Shown: positions 1-11,201 of the stretch, in pieces
Layout of the letters: the number at the start of each line of letters is the position of its first letter
Numbering within the stretch: the first letter of the stretch is position 1
Origin: Alitta virens
Lineage: Eukaryota > Annelida > Polychaeta > Phyllodocida > Nereididae
Length of the DNA: 64,000 nt
Reading direction: 5' to 3'
Assembly (NCBI GenBank): GCA_932294295.1
Contig: OW028585.1
Coordinates: forward strand, 13,300,771-13,364,770
Made by a program: the position numbers and the translations under genes
Notes under the pieces: model-generated
The model's input: the letters and a program-made list of their open reading frames with translations, nothing else
What the model was told of the DNA's origin: nothing
Database searches by the model: none

Positions 1-540
1 GAAGTTTGGCCAAACTGCAGAAAATCCCCCTTAGTCTTAGTATTTAGATTTTTCTTTTTGTAACAATATTAAATAAGTAGTAATTAGCTGTTTTTCACAT
101 ATTATCATTAAACGTTCTGAACCTAATTTATTGAAAAAAATTAAGAAAAAATACTGATGACAAATGACTATTTCAGCTGTCATGTTCTGTTGTGCTGACT
201 GACAGACAGACTGACTTAACTGACTGATTGAACAGATTAGCTGGACTGACTTATTATTAAACATGCTGAATACTGTGCAACAAGATCATATTAATTTGGG
301 TGTGTGCACACTTTTGACCCATCTGATTGAAACAATGTTTTCAATTAATTAGGTTTTTTAATAACTGAAAATGATCTGCATTGTGACAAATTAAGTGGTT
401 ATCTGTTTTCCATTCAAGTGTATGCACATTTTTGACCACAACTGTACTGTGTTGACAAATGCTACTATGATAACTACTGCACAACAAATTAATTTAGCAC
501 TTGCAGGAGGTATATTGTTTTAATTTTTCTCATGCTATAT

Positions 541-662
541 AGACAGATAGATAGATACCATCGATCAAGACGTGTTTTCGCGGGCCCTCGGACTCGCGCG
601 CCCTCGGTAGGTTGGTTGATTGGTTGATTGGTTGATTGATTGATTGATTGATTGATAGGTAG

Positions 663-693
<31 letters not shown>

Positions 694-860
694 GATAGAT
701 AGATTTGACTGATTGATTTGACTGACTTGATTGACTGACTGATTGATTGATTGATTGACTGATTGATTGACTGATTGATAGATTGACTGATAGATGGATA
801 AATAGATGTATTGATATATAGATAGATTGATTTACTGATTGATTGATTGATTGACTGTGT
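541..860. repeat. GATT/GATA tetranucleotide microsatellite
   Basis: About 320 bp of GATA and GATT tetranucleotides with GACT variants, interrupted by a short GC-rich patch near 570-606. The apparent minus-strand reading frame over this stretch is only SISQ/INQS-type translation of the repeat, not a gene. Confidence 0.93.
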
Positions 861-1429
861 GCAATAAACAAAGAAATATTAAATATGAATGCAACATTTA
901 TTTAACACCATTAAACAACGTTTTTGATAGATTTCTGCTTAAATATTGTTTCTTGGCTGTAAGTAAAAATAATAGAACATTTCTTCACTTCTCTACTTCT
1001 CTATAGATTTGAACCTTGGAAGAAATATACATTTCTTCCAAGTTTGAACTATAGAAAGTTTCTATCTCCTATAATGTACATGATAAGCTCTAGTTATCAG
1101 CTGCTACTGGAGGGGGTGACGAGAGGGAGGGGTGAAATCACAGAGAGGTGAAGGGAGGGGGTTGAACACCCAGCATCAGCTGGTATCAATCATCAGTGAT
1201 AAAGATCTAAATCACCCCTTTTCAAGTGGATACTGCTGCCATCTAACATATTATTAATGAACTGCAAACGCTACCAGAATTTAGTAACAGTAGAGCATTT
1301 CTCTTTTATGGTAGCTCTTCTATCGCTACCATATTTGTGGTAATGATAGAGCATTACTGTTTCATGGTAATTCACTGGACTGCTCATAGCTTTAACCTGC
1401 CCTTCAAAGCATATCTCAGATGAGAAAGT

Positions 1430-1488
1430 CTTGTTCCGCAAAGTACAGTTACCCCATGGGATAACTGTACTTTGCGGAACGGAACAAG
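1430..1488. repeat. Near-perfect palindrome, GGAACGGAAC family copy 1
   Basis: The left arm runs from CTTGTTCCGCAAAGTACAG into the centre CCATGG, and the right arm returns the same word, with one extra GTTCC in the right arm. The same palindrome recurs at 7849-7910 and as a half copy near 9237-9268, so it is a dispersed repeat and not a chance hairpin. It could be a minimal MITE or the fused ends of a larger element. Confidence 0.8.
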
Positions 1489-4400
1489 CTTTTGGCATAG
1501 GACACCAGGGGTCTCCACTACACAGGGGTGGTTTGCAATTATGGTCTGAGCCAGGCCTGAACTTACAGATGTTGAATTCTAAAATATTACCTCACCACGA
1601 CTGTGATTCTCCCGGGCCGTGATTCCACGAGATCTGGAAATTTAGACCTATAAATCGACATCTATAGGGAACTATTCAGGATCATTCTATAGAAACAAAT
1701 TTGCAATCAAACAAATTGTTGCATAAATATTTAATGGAAAGAGAGTTCTTAATATAATTATTGCCTATAATGATAATTTAACAAAATTTTATCAAAAGCT
1801 GCATAGTGCTTATTTGTAAAATGATTTAATGACCTTAATGCAATGTATTCAGCCTCACCAATACAAGTACATCGGCAGGCTTTTAAAATTATGTTTGTGT
1901 AGTTATTAACAAGTTTCTGTGGTGTTGATTTTTTCACAATGATGCCTTCTTATTATTGAAAAGGCATTAAGTGCGAAATAGCTTAAGTGCTTGAAGAAGT
2001 GTTCATATTGGGTCATCAATATGCGTTTATATGGCGGCATTATATGGCACCATTCATTAAGTGATGAAACCTGCAAGGAGACATGATGAAATGGTTAAGC
2101 GTTTTGAGTGCTGCTTCCTGAATTTATTGCCACTGTCTCCATGATAAAACCGAAAACCACACAGAAATTCTATCAGAATCACTGCAATATTATTAGTCAC
2201 CTAGATTTCAAATTAGCCATCTAACTTCAAATTAAGTTGACTATGTGATATAAACACCATGCAATGTTGTAGCAGATTGCTTTAAAAGTTCTATCATGGT
2301 TTCAAACAAAAACATCATGAGTTAACTTGACTTAAACAATCTTGAGAATATACATATATCATGGAGACAAGAGTAGAGTCGCCATCTCCATGTATATATA
2401 TAACAGTTCTACAAGATTTATCTCTAAAGCACATCAAATCCACAATTAAAGTATTATATAATTATTCTACCAACATTGTAATCCCGACCCTACTCCTGAG
2501 TATCATGCCATATTAATCAACATATATCATCCTTAATTAACATGTCATATATATCAAGACAATTTCACATGTGTAAATCATATGATGTAAATACCCCAGG
2601 GGCACGACTGTATACAACTTAACAAGATATCACATGTCCATTTTTCATGATGCAACAATTCTCCTGAACTGGGCGTAATTGTGCAACAATTAAGGTACAG
2701 ATCATCACCTCTGGCAGATTAAACTGACTTCAGAAACGATTTTAAACAAATGAAAAAAACAAAAAAACAAAGACAGGTCATTTTTTTAGTCATTGTATAA
2801 CGCTTTACATTTTGAGTTAACATTAAATATATGCGTATAGTCTAATCTGAGCAAAGAGTTATTCTTATTACATACATTGTTTTTTCATATAACAGTACCG
2901 GTTGACTACGCTTCGATGCAAGTGTGCCAGCCATGTCATAGTTTTGCATGCATAAGTGCCTATATTGTGGTGGATCCAGGATTCTGGATTGGGGGGGGGG
3001 GGGATATTCATCACGTATAATATTTAAGACAGCCTTTTAGTTATTTTGTATATAATGAGGCCTAATTTCGTCGATCCACAAGGCCTATTTTGCCGCCGCC
3101 CCCCCCCCCCCAACTTGACTTAATCTATAATATATCTATCATTACCAGAACCAGATGCTTAAATCAATTGTACAGATGATTCATTTTTAATGTTTTGAAT
3201 TTTGTTGCACCACAGGTGATCACACAATCAACTGACTGGCTGTAATTGAGACAAAAGAAATTAAGTTCATTCCTGTCTATGGGCTTGACTAGCGACCACT
3301 CAAGCATGGTAAATTGTGACATCACTAGAACACTTTGTCAAGTGAATGATCAAACTTCATTGCAATCCACTGTAATAACAAAGAAAAAGTATTTGCCTTT
3401 CTTGAAATCCCACAAGAAGACTTTTCTTGTCAATCTACCGTCTTGCACATTGATATTATGTCTAATTTGTACTGTTTTTTAAATCAATATCATTACAAAT
3501 ATCAAACTACTCTATTTGCATTTGATTGGATTTGACTTGATTTTGTGCCTTCTGAAAAAACTAGTGTAATCCAAATTAAACCTGTGACAGATAATCCATA
3601 CTTGGGAAAACATCATCGTAAAAAAGTTTTTCAAAAAGTGTAGAACCAACATTTTTCATGTGTTATATGGATGAGCTGTGGTATGACGATGTGCAGACTA
3701 ATGTTAAGATATAAATACACACAAGCAATTTTTGCAGGAATATATCATTACTGATATTTCGACTCTTTTTGCTGTAAGAGGCAGCAAAAACGGCATGTCT
3801 CACACCTCGTGTTAGATGTCTTGTAACCCTGCTTAATGAATGCAAATTAAAAATCATTATTTATGATATTCACGTAGATATAATCAGAAGAAGTTGAATT
3901 TTCAACTAGCAAATAATTGTGAAATATTTGCAGTTCCAGTAACATTAACTTTCACATATTGCAGTTTCCCTTCATGTTTGGTATCATTTTGCAGGTATTT
4001 TTTATGACTAATGTAAAGGTGATGTTAAATCATTCATATTTACATGTTTCACCAAGTTTGATAATTGAACAACAGTTTAAAACCCACCTGCAAAACTCAA
4101 TTAGGCCCATATGGTGTACAGCTGCAACTTGATATGCTTGACTGATCACAAGGCCTTGGCTCAAGTGGGAGGCACTCTCAAGAATTATCCAATTCATTTG
4201 AGAAAAAATTATCCTCACAATCAGGGATTGTATCTCAAGATGGATAAAATAACACTTGTTTCCATCTAACAAGGCTTTTTCAATTGTGATATTTCTTAAA
4301 GTACATCAATTAGGAATATATTGGGTATAAAGTAGGCTAGCCCGAGAAATATGTTCACTTATATAGCTCTTATTTACTATCTGTTATTTTGTGAGCGCTA

Positions 4401-4570
4401 GCAAAATAATGGCTTCCTCACAGATTATACTAAGACTGAAAATAAATGTCCACTTCATTTTCTTTCTTTCTTTTAATTGCCATATTATCCTGAAAAGCTT
4501 GCAGCAGCAAAAATCGACAAAAGTGTTAGTAGTGAATCCAACATTAAACCATGGAGTCATGCTTATGACT

Positions 4571-5855
4571 GGTATCAGGTCGAAACGTCCGAAAACCGGA
4601 ACGTCCGAGACCGAAATCTCCGACTCCCTAAACGTCCGATTTCCTAAACGTACGAAAAATGTCCAAAACGTGCGAAATTATTTATTTTGGTTTTTTATGT
4701 ACTTTTACGCAATAGTTTGTTATAAATTCATTTAATTTCTTTTACATACAAGTTCTCTCTGTAGTTTAAAATGATATTTGATGAGCAAGACCTCTTTTTA
4801 GTGCTTTTAATTAAAGTTAAAGCTGACCGCACCAATCGGACGTTTTGGAGGCCGGCAATGAACCAGTCGGACGTTTCGGTGGCCGGAAATGCACCTCCAG
4901 GGGCCCCCCGCCGTCCGTCGGCCGTACCCCCGTCGATGAAATGAAAAAATTAATAACTCCACTTCTAGTTAACATTTCTGGACAATTGAGACAGATTCTG
5001 AATGCTAAGAATCTAAGGAATTGGTATATATATAAATATAAATATTGACTTTAATCAACTGCTAATTAATGAAATATAATCCCCTTCAATTGAACATAAT
5101 TGAACATAACAGGGGTGAAAATATCTAATTGTGGTGGATTAGGGAATAAGGGAATAATAAAAATAAAACTCCCAATTACAATTAATAAAACAGTTTTGTG
5201 TTTAAAGAAAATATTGACTTTAATCAACTGATAAATAATGAAAAATAATCCTCATCAATTGAACATAACAGGAGTGGAATATCCAATTGTGGTGGATTAG
5301 GGAATAAGTGAATAATAAAAAGATCTTCCGTTTACAATTAATAAAACAATTTTGTGTTTTAAGAGTTTGAAGAAAATATAGACTTTGATCAACTGCTAAT
5401 TAATGAAATATAATCCCCATCAATTGAACTTAACAGGGGTGGGAATATCCAATTGTGGTGGACTAGGGAATAAGGGAATATATAATTAAAAACTCCTGAT
5501 TGCAATTAATATAACGGTTTTGTGTTTAAATAAATGTGCAATATGACTGGTCAGTCTCTGGAATTTTATTGCAATTTAGTTAATATTTCTTAGTATAAAG
5601 AGACCATGATGGATTCACATCCACATTCCACTTTGGACTTTCATCTGACACCTTTGTGCTTTCAGGCAAGAAAACATTAGCAAAATAAAAAAAATAAAAA
5701 AATTAGCAAAATAAAAAAATTTAAAAAATTCGGACGTTTCGGACATATTTCGGACGTTTCGGGAATCGGACGTTTCGGTTTTCGGACGTTTAGGAAAATT
5801 TTCGGAGATTTCGGATTCGGAAGTTTCGGTTTTCGGACGTTTCGACCTGTATTCC
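4571..5855. mobile_element. 1.3 kb inverted-repeat transposon with TCGGACGTTTCGG subrepeats
   Basis: The element is flanked by the 8-bp direct repeat TTATGACT (4563-4570 and 5856-5863). Its left end reads GGTATCAGGTCGAAACGTCC and its right end is the inverse, with a one-base indel. The inverted ends, about 110-130 bp long, are themselves degenerate tandem copies of CGAAACGTCCGA / TCGGACGTTTCGG. More copies of this word occur near 4838-4880. The middle (about 5036-5535) is a threefold tandem repeat of about 165-175 bp. No coding capacity is seen, so it is non-autonomous. An 8-bp duplication is typical of hAT, P and related superfamilies, but I cannot assign one. Confidence 0.85.
5036..5535. 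repeat. Three tandem ~170-bp units inside the 4.6-5.9 kb element
   Basis: Three successive copies begin with AATATTGACTTTAATCAACTG or a close variant, continue through a CAATTGAAC...AACAGGGGTG segment and a GTGGTGGATTAGGGAATAAG segment, and end with AATTAATAAAAC..TTTTGTGTTT. The copies differ by point changes and small indels, indicating old duplication within the element. Confidence 0.85.
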
Positions 5856-7730
5856 TTATGACTCTATGATTAAACCCTCAGTATGAATTACATATACGTT
5901 TCCTATCTTTTGAATGATAATTTCACTGCATGAAATGATAGTTAAATATGCTTAAAGTTATTATAGGAATCATAAAGTCCTCTGTTGATTACTCAGTCGG
6001 AGGAAAATTTATATATTTGTGCCATCCACGACAATATATTGGGACAATTTAAGTTATAAATATATGCTGAACAAATAAGCTGTAATAGAAAGGCAGGATG
6101 ATAAAACTTCACCAAGATTGTTTATCTTTGAATAATCTTTATTGTTATTGCTAAACGAGCAGTAAGTGAATAGTTTGCTTCTCAAATCAAAGGATACTGT
6201 TGATGCAAATGCATTAAATGCATATTAAATGCATATAAGGTAGTTATGCTATAAGTATCCTACTTCGCCTCGGTTCCATAGCAACACATTGCACTAGCCA
6301 CTGTGCAGTAATTATATTATATGGACTTTCAATTTACACAAGAAAAGAGGGTTGGTTTTTGTACAATAGAGTGAATAGGCCTTTGCAACCTTCATCCTAA
6401 AGCAGTAATCTGTGTTTTTTTTTTCTTCTTTATTTATCATTTTGTTTTCTTCATGATTTTACAAAATTAATGTCTTTACAAATACATGCGCATAATTTTT
6501 TTTATTTTTTCAATTTGAAGAACTATTGAAAAATTACAACTTTGACATAAATTAGACACAGTAGGCCTATGTGATAAACAATATCAACTTGGCCTGTTTT
6601 ACTAATTTTTTCCATGAATTATTTTCTCTAATCTTTTAATAATGCATCCCAACAATATTAATTGTTTTTTAACCTAAAAAAATGTATCAATTTTAATGAA
6701 AGAGGTTGATTACCTTTCTGTCACGCAATCTAGGCTGCTTTCTATTTTAATTGGGACTCTGAAATATTCCTATTGTATATATATTAGCTGTTCTCTGACC
6801 ACGAATGACCTAAGATTTATTGGCATAATTTCCACTGACTAGAAAATACTCTCACGATTAGCTATGCCCATTTATGCGATTTTACGGGCTTCAGCTTGTG
6901 GAAAATTGCCCATTAACAAGACGGTGTGAGATGTTATCTAAATGTCCACACATGTCTTCCACATTGCCAACTTGTTCTCACTACTTCAAAGGCAACATCA
7001 GATTATTTCTGTGACTTTTGTTTTCATAAATTCGAAGAAAATACAGAAAAGAGGAAACACTCCAGATGATATCTATATTCATTATTTTACAAAATATATT
7101 ATTAATTTTATATAATTGTTATGCATAGAAAAATAAAACAGTTGATGCAAAGTAGGCCTAAAAGATAAAACATTAATATTTTTCCCTTTTTGAGTTTCGG
7201 GGCAATTATTTACGTGAATAGAAATTATACAGACTTGAAACAAACATCACCAAAAGTGTGTTTATATCATTAAAATGAAGGGGGGGGGGTGGGCTTTCCT
7301 GAAGCCAAGGAGCCAAGGCGCCCGAATTTGATGTAAAGAAACTAGAAAAACTGCTGTTGAACTGAATATGATAAGATAGGATAAAATAATAAGATAAGAT
7401 AAGGCAATATATAGTCTACATTTTTCATGAAGCCAAAGCTGAATGCAGACCTTCTTATTTAATCAGAATTTGAATATTGTATTATAAACATGATATTGTT
7501 ACAGTCATGTTTTTTAATTTTAGCAATCAATTATCCATAATGAATCAATATGTTCATTCCTTAATGTAATAGATAATCATTAATATGATGACTGATCACT
7601 TTGATAAACTGACTGATTAATTGATTGAATGATTAATTAATTAACCGATTTAATACATTTGTAAAAATACAATGTTATAATGACAATAGGATACTATTAG
7701 CACACTTGTTAAACAAACTTAGGTGAGCAG

Positions 7731-7835
7731 AAAGGCAGCAGCATCAGCTGCACCACCAACAGTGGCTATAGGGCAGTGTAAGGCAAAGACCAGCAGCATC
7801 AGCAGCAGCATCAGCAGCAGCATCAGCAGCAGCAA
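7731..7835. repeat. CAG/CAT trinucleotide repeat
   Basis: A run built from CAGCAGCATCAGCAG units, imperfect at the left end and regular from about 7787 to 7833. It is not part of any convincing coding frame. It sits immediately upstream of palindrome copy 2. Confidence 0.85.
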
Positions 7836-7848
7836 GCACTTTGGTTTT

Positions 7849-7910
7849 CGTTCCGTTCCGCCAAGTACAGTTATCCCCTGAGATAACTGTACTTTGAGGA
7901 ACGGAACGAA
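7849..7910. repeat. Near-perfect palindrome, GGAACGGAAC family copy 2
   Basis: TTCCGTTCCGCCAAGTACAG, then TTATCCCCTGAGATAA at the centre, then the inverse arm ending GGAACGGAACGAA. It is the same family as 1430-1488, with matching arms and a slightly different centre. Confidence 0.82.
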
Positions 7911-10439
7911 TTCGAGGGTTTATTCTTCTTTTTCACTTGCTTAACTTCCTGTTGATATTGTCTATTCCTCTATTCTGTTCAGATAAAGTAGGTAAATGTG
8001 TAGGCCTTCAATATTAAAAGAAAACTAGCCATCCCAGGCAAATTCAATAAAAAAAATAATTAATAAAATTATTATAATCTAGAAGTATTAGAACAGACCA
8101 GCTTAAAAGATAAACCTATATTTTACAATCATTTAATTTTTTTAAAAGTGGGTTTCACTTGTAAAAATGCAATTGTTGATTGGTTCAATTGACTTAAGAT
8201 AACATAAATTTGTGATCATCTAATAGATTCCTCAAGCAAATCTATCGTACAATTCAGATAATTTCACTGGCTTTGATCATTGTTGACTATGTAGATATAT
8301 CTATACAGTGAAAATCAAAATGCTGAAAGTAGCTAAGGTGGCCCTGTTATAAGAAGTAGGATCGAAAACCAAACACTTAGTGCATGTCTGTTAACAAGTT
8401 TATATAAACTGATATACATCAGGCCTTACATAGAGTTCATGACCTGAGCTATTTCGCAAGTATGCCTCACGTTGAGTTTCCTTTCACAAAATACAGGGAT
8501 AAATATAGATTGCGAAACAGATAGCACAAGGATGCTTGCACTTCATCATAATACGCAATAACCCTGTAGTATATAGGCCTATTACAGTATTGTCTCAGAT
8601 TAAGTCCATCAATTGTAGCTAGTATATATAGGTTTTTATGTCCTAAAAAATCAAGCTAAGAAAAGAAATTCCAACACAATGAATAAATGCAGATCTATAT
8701 TTGAATTAAATACATAAAAAAAATAAACTGGCATTGCAAATATGTTTCACATGATATGCTGGTGCAGACCAGTTATAGCAACTGATTTGCCTACACACTG
8801 CAACATGTCAACCTGGATGTGAGTGCTCATGAGCGATGAAAGCTCGTCGTTATCGAAATGGCAGTAAAATCACGTTGACTGATGACTTAATTAAAAAAAT
8901 CCCATTTGTCAAAATAGTCTTATATATATAGGCTACAACTATGGATTTATATATCAGTAGGCACTGTGGGTTTACCCCACCATGAAGTGATCGACCCCAC
9001 TTTTGAGATTACCCCAATCATTTATTTATATTTTATCAATTCAAAACATAGGTTAATGTCAAGATTCTACTGCTGCATGCGGATGCTTCAAACATGTTAA
9101 AGTCAGTGTGAAATTAATGTTTCACCGTAATGGCTATTTCACAGTCACACACAGATTGTCCTGCCTAATAAAAACAAACACCCCTTATTCATGATGCCTC
9201 AAACTATATTTTTCTGGAGTGACCCCCCTTTCTGTTCTGTTTCGTTCCGTTTCGCAAAGTACATTTAGCCATATTTCATATATACAATTTACTACATCGT
9301 TTATACAATTTAACTTTTTTTTTCTCATGTCCTAAAATGGCTTTCGTACTATAGTTCTAGAAATTTGGAATTTTTTTTTGCTTTCTGTGGTGGAAATGCC
9401 AGTCTTGGCATTTGCAATTAGAATATTTAGTTAGACCAATACACTGGCGACAAATCTATTAATTCAATACTAATATAACCTACATTATAATTTTATAGTA
9501 AATTAGACAGTACACAATAGTATATATTATGCACTTAATTAGTACATTAGACATATAATATACTTATACGTTAATTAGACAATACAATAAACTGTATATT
9601 AGACTATAGTGTACAGTGATTCCATCAAGAAGCTAACAGATAATGAAACTAAAGTGCAAATCAAATATTCAGCAGAAATATTTTAAGATAGATTTACCTG
9701 TACAATTGAAACTTAGCTGAGGTAGCTTCCTTCTGGGTGCGTTTTCTTTTGAAATTCTTCTGAAAAAAAAAATCCTTGATGCGAAACTCTTTCACCACTC
9801 ACAGTTCAGTGATTCATTGGCCAAATTGTAAAGGGGGATAAAAGTATTATTAATATATTCAGCTGAGCTTCGCAATCAGAAAACAATAATTCAACCAGTT
9901 ACTGTAGTGCACCCTAATTTTGGATTCGTTTTTTTCTTTAATATCAATATGCAATTCAATTTTTATTTCATTAATTGTTAGTAGATTTGTTCATAATTTT
10001 GTCTTTCAATATTCATATATATGTCTTGTCAAGGAATTGAAATTGCCAGAGGGGCGTAGGGTATAGGGTAGTTGAAGTTAATGATGTTTTAACCTATTCA
10101 GGTTATTAAAGTCTGACTATGGTATGGACATATAAGTATGGCTAGCTAGTATAGAGTAGAATAATAGGTGTAGAGAAAGAGAACACGAGGAAATGAATGT
10201 ATATATTTATACAAACTCCCCCTCCCTCCACAAAAAAAATAATAGAAGACAATTTTTTTTTGGCAAAACCCACAGTAGGAGAGTCCTGATGACCGTACTA
10301 TGGTCCGTAATGAATGAACTGGAATGATTACATAGTATGTCATTTAAATAGTTTCCCAGAGATAAAAACCTGCTGTGAATAATCTGTAAAATTCCTTTCT
10401 ATGTATATGCCTCAATGCTACTGGGTCTGAAGCTTAGTC

Positions 10440-10702
10440 AGCTTATATGACCAGCTGCGAGAGGCAGATATAATGATGAGATGACAAGGCTTAGAGTCCA
10501 CACCATGTTACATATTTACTCCATGGGTGGGGTCTTTTGCTTGCCTCAGCATAGACACAGAGTACGAGGCACCCCCAATTTAACGTCTCATGCGATCAAC
10601 ATCCAGCTGGGATGTAGATCATGAAAAGTGCCCTGGACTGGGATTGAACCTGGGACCTTCAGTGGAGCTGATCAATATGGAATTTGCAAATACCTTTACC
10701 AT
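10440..10702 (-). mobile_element. tRNA-related SINE, 5' part cut by the transposon insertion
   Basis: Read on the minus strand, the sequence near 10645-10665 contains GGTTCAATCCC, a good polymerase III B box, followed by a body ending in the block around 10448-10510. That body block (AATGATGAGATGACAAGGCTT and a CCACACCATRTTACAT word) recurs near 37890-37965 on the plus strand, and shorter pieces recur inverted near 58805-58880 and 55886-55915. The two-gene DNA transposon begins immediately to its right, so the head of this SINE may have been disrupted by that insertion. Confidence 0.6.
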
Positions 10703-10704
10703 TA

Positions 10705-10733
10705 CAGCTATTATCGTTTAAGCAGCAACACTT
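10705..10733 (+). repeat. Left terminal inverted repeat of the two-gene transposon
   Basis: Starts CAGCTATTATCGTTTAAG directly after TA and is identical to the inverse of 14469-14497. The likely functions are transposase binding and strand cleavage; this is inferred from position. Confidence 0.95.
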
Positions 10734-11201
10734 GAAACTTTGAAAGAGTTTCTCAAACTTTCAGATCAAAAGTTTGATAGGCACCCAATGGGGTTATAAA
10801 CCTATTAACCGACTTGTTTACCCTACACCACAGTTTGGTCTAGGTTTGGTATGTCTCCATAGCATAATTGGCCTACTGTGTTGTAAAATTTCTCAATTGA
10901 CCTTACCCCAGATTAGACCTTCAGGTCAGAACCCAACATGCTATAACTTAAAGAAGAAAAAAGGATAAAAAGAAAACAACTCTATAAACAGTTTATTCTA
11001 CATACTTTTGCCAATATATCCAAAACAACTCTGAATAGACAGTTTACATGTATTCTACACATTCTACACACCTAGTGCCAAAATATCCAACAAAAACTAA
11101 CATTTAATGAAATATACCTCCTTTGTAAATTATCGGTGAGTTAATAATAAATCCAGGAAATACAAATAATTCATGCAATTATGAATCCAAAAGTTCAAAA
11201 A

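Larger units (their letters stand above)
1..4562. other. Gene-free AT-rich stretch with simple repeats
   Basis: No open frame here looks like protein: the longer ones are low-complexity translations of microsatellite or run between stops in AT-rich DNA, and none shows a recognisable domain. The interval contains the GATT/GATA microsatellite and a palindrome listed separately, plus a long G tract (about 2991-3003) and a facing C tract (about 3098-3111). I see no RNA gene, promoter or splice-linked coding pair. Confidence 0.6.
5864..10439. other. Gene-free interval with scattered repeats
   Basis: No reading frame of protein character was found on either strand. The recognisable contents are a GATAA-rich patch near 7369-7402, the CAG/CAT repeat and palindrome listed separately, and, at about 9237-9340 and 9660-9720, pieces of the repeat family better preserved at 23.8-26.3 kb (half palindrome, ATACAATTTA words, TCATGTCCTAAAATGGCTT, and a TATTCAGCWGAAATATT block). 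Confidence 0.55.

Noticed and set aside
530..871. 113-residue minus-strand open frame
   Set aside because: It is a translation of the GATT/GATA microsatellite (ISQS/INQS repeats), with no domain.
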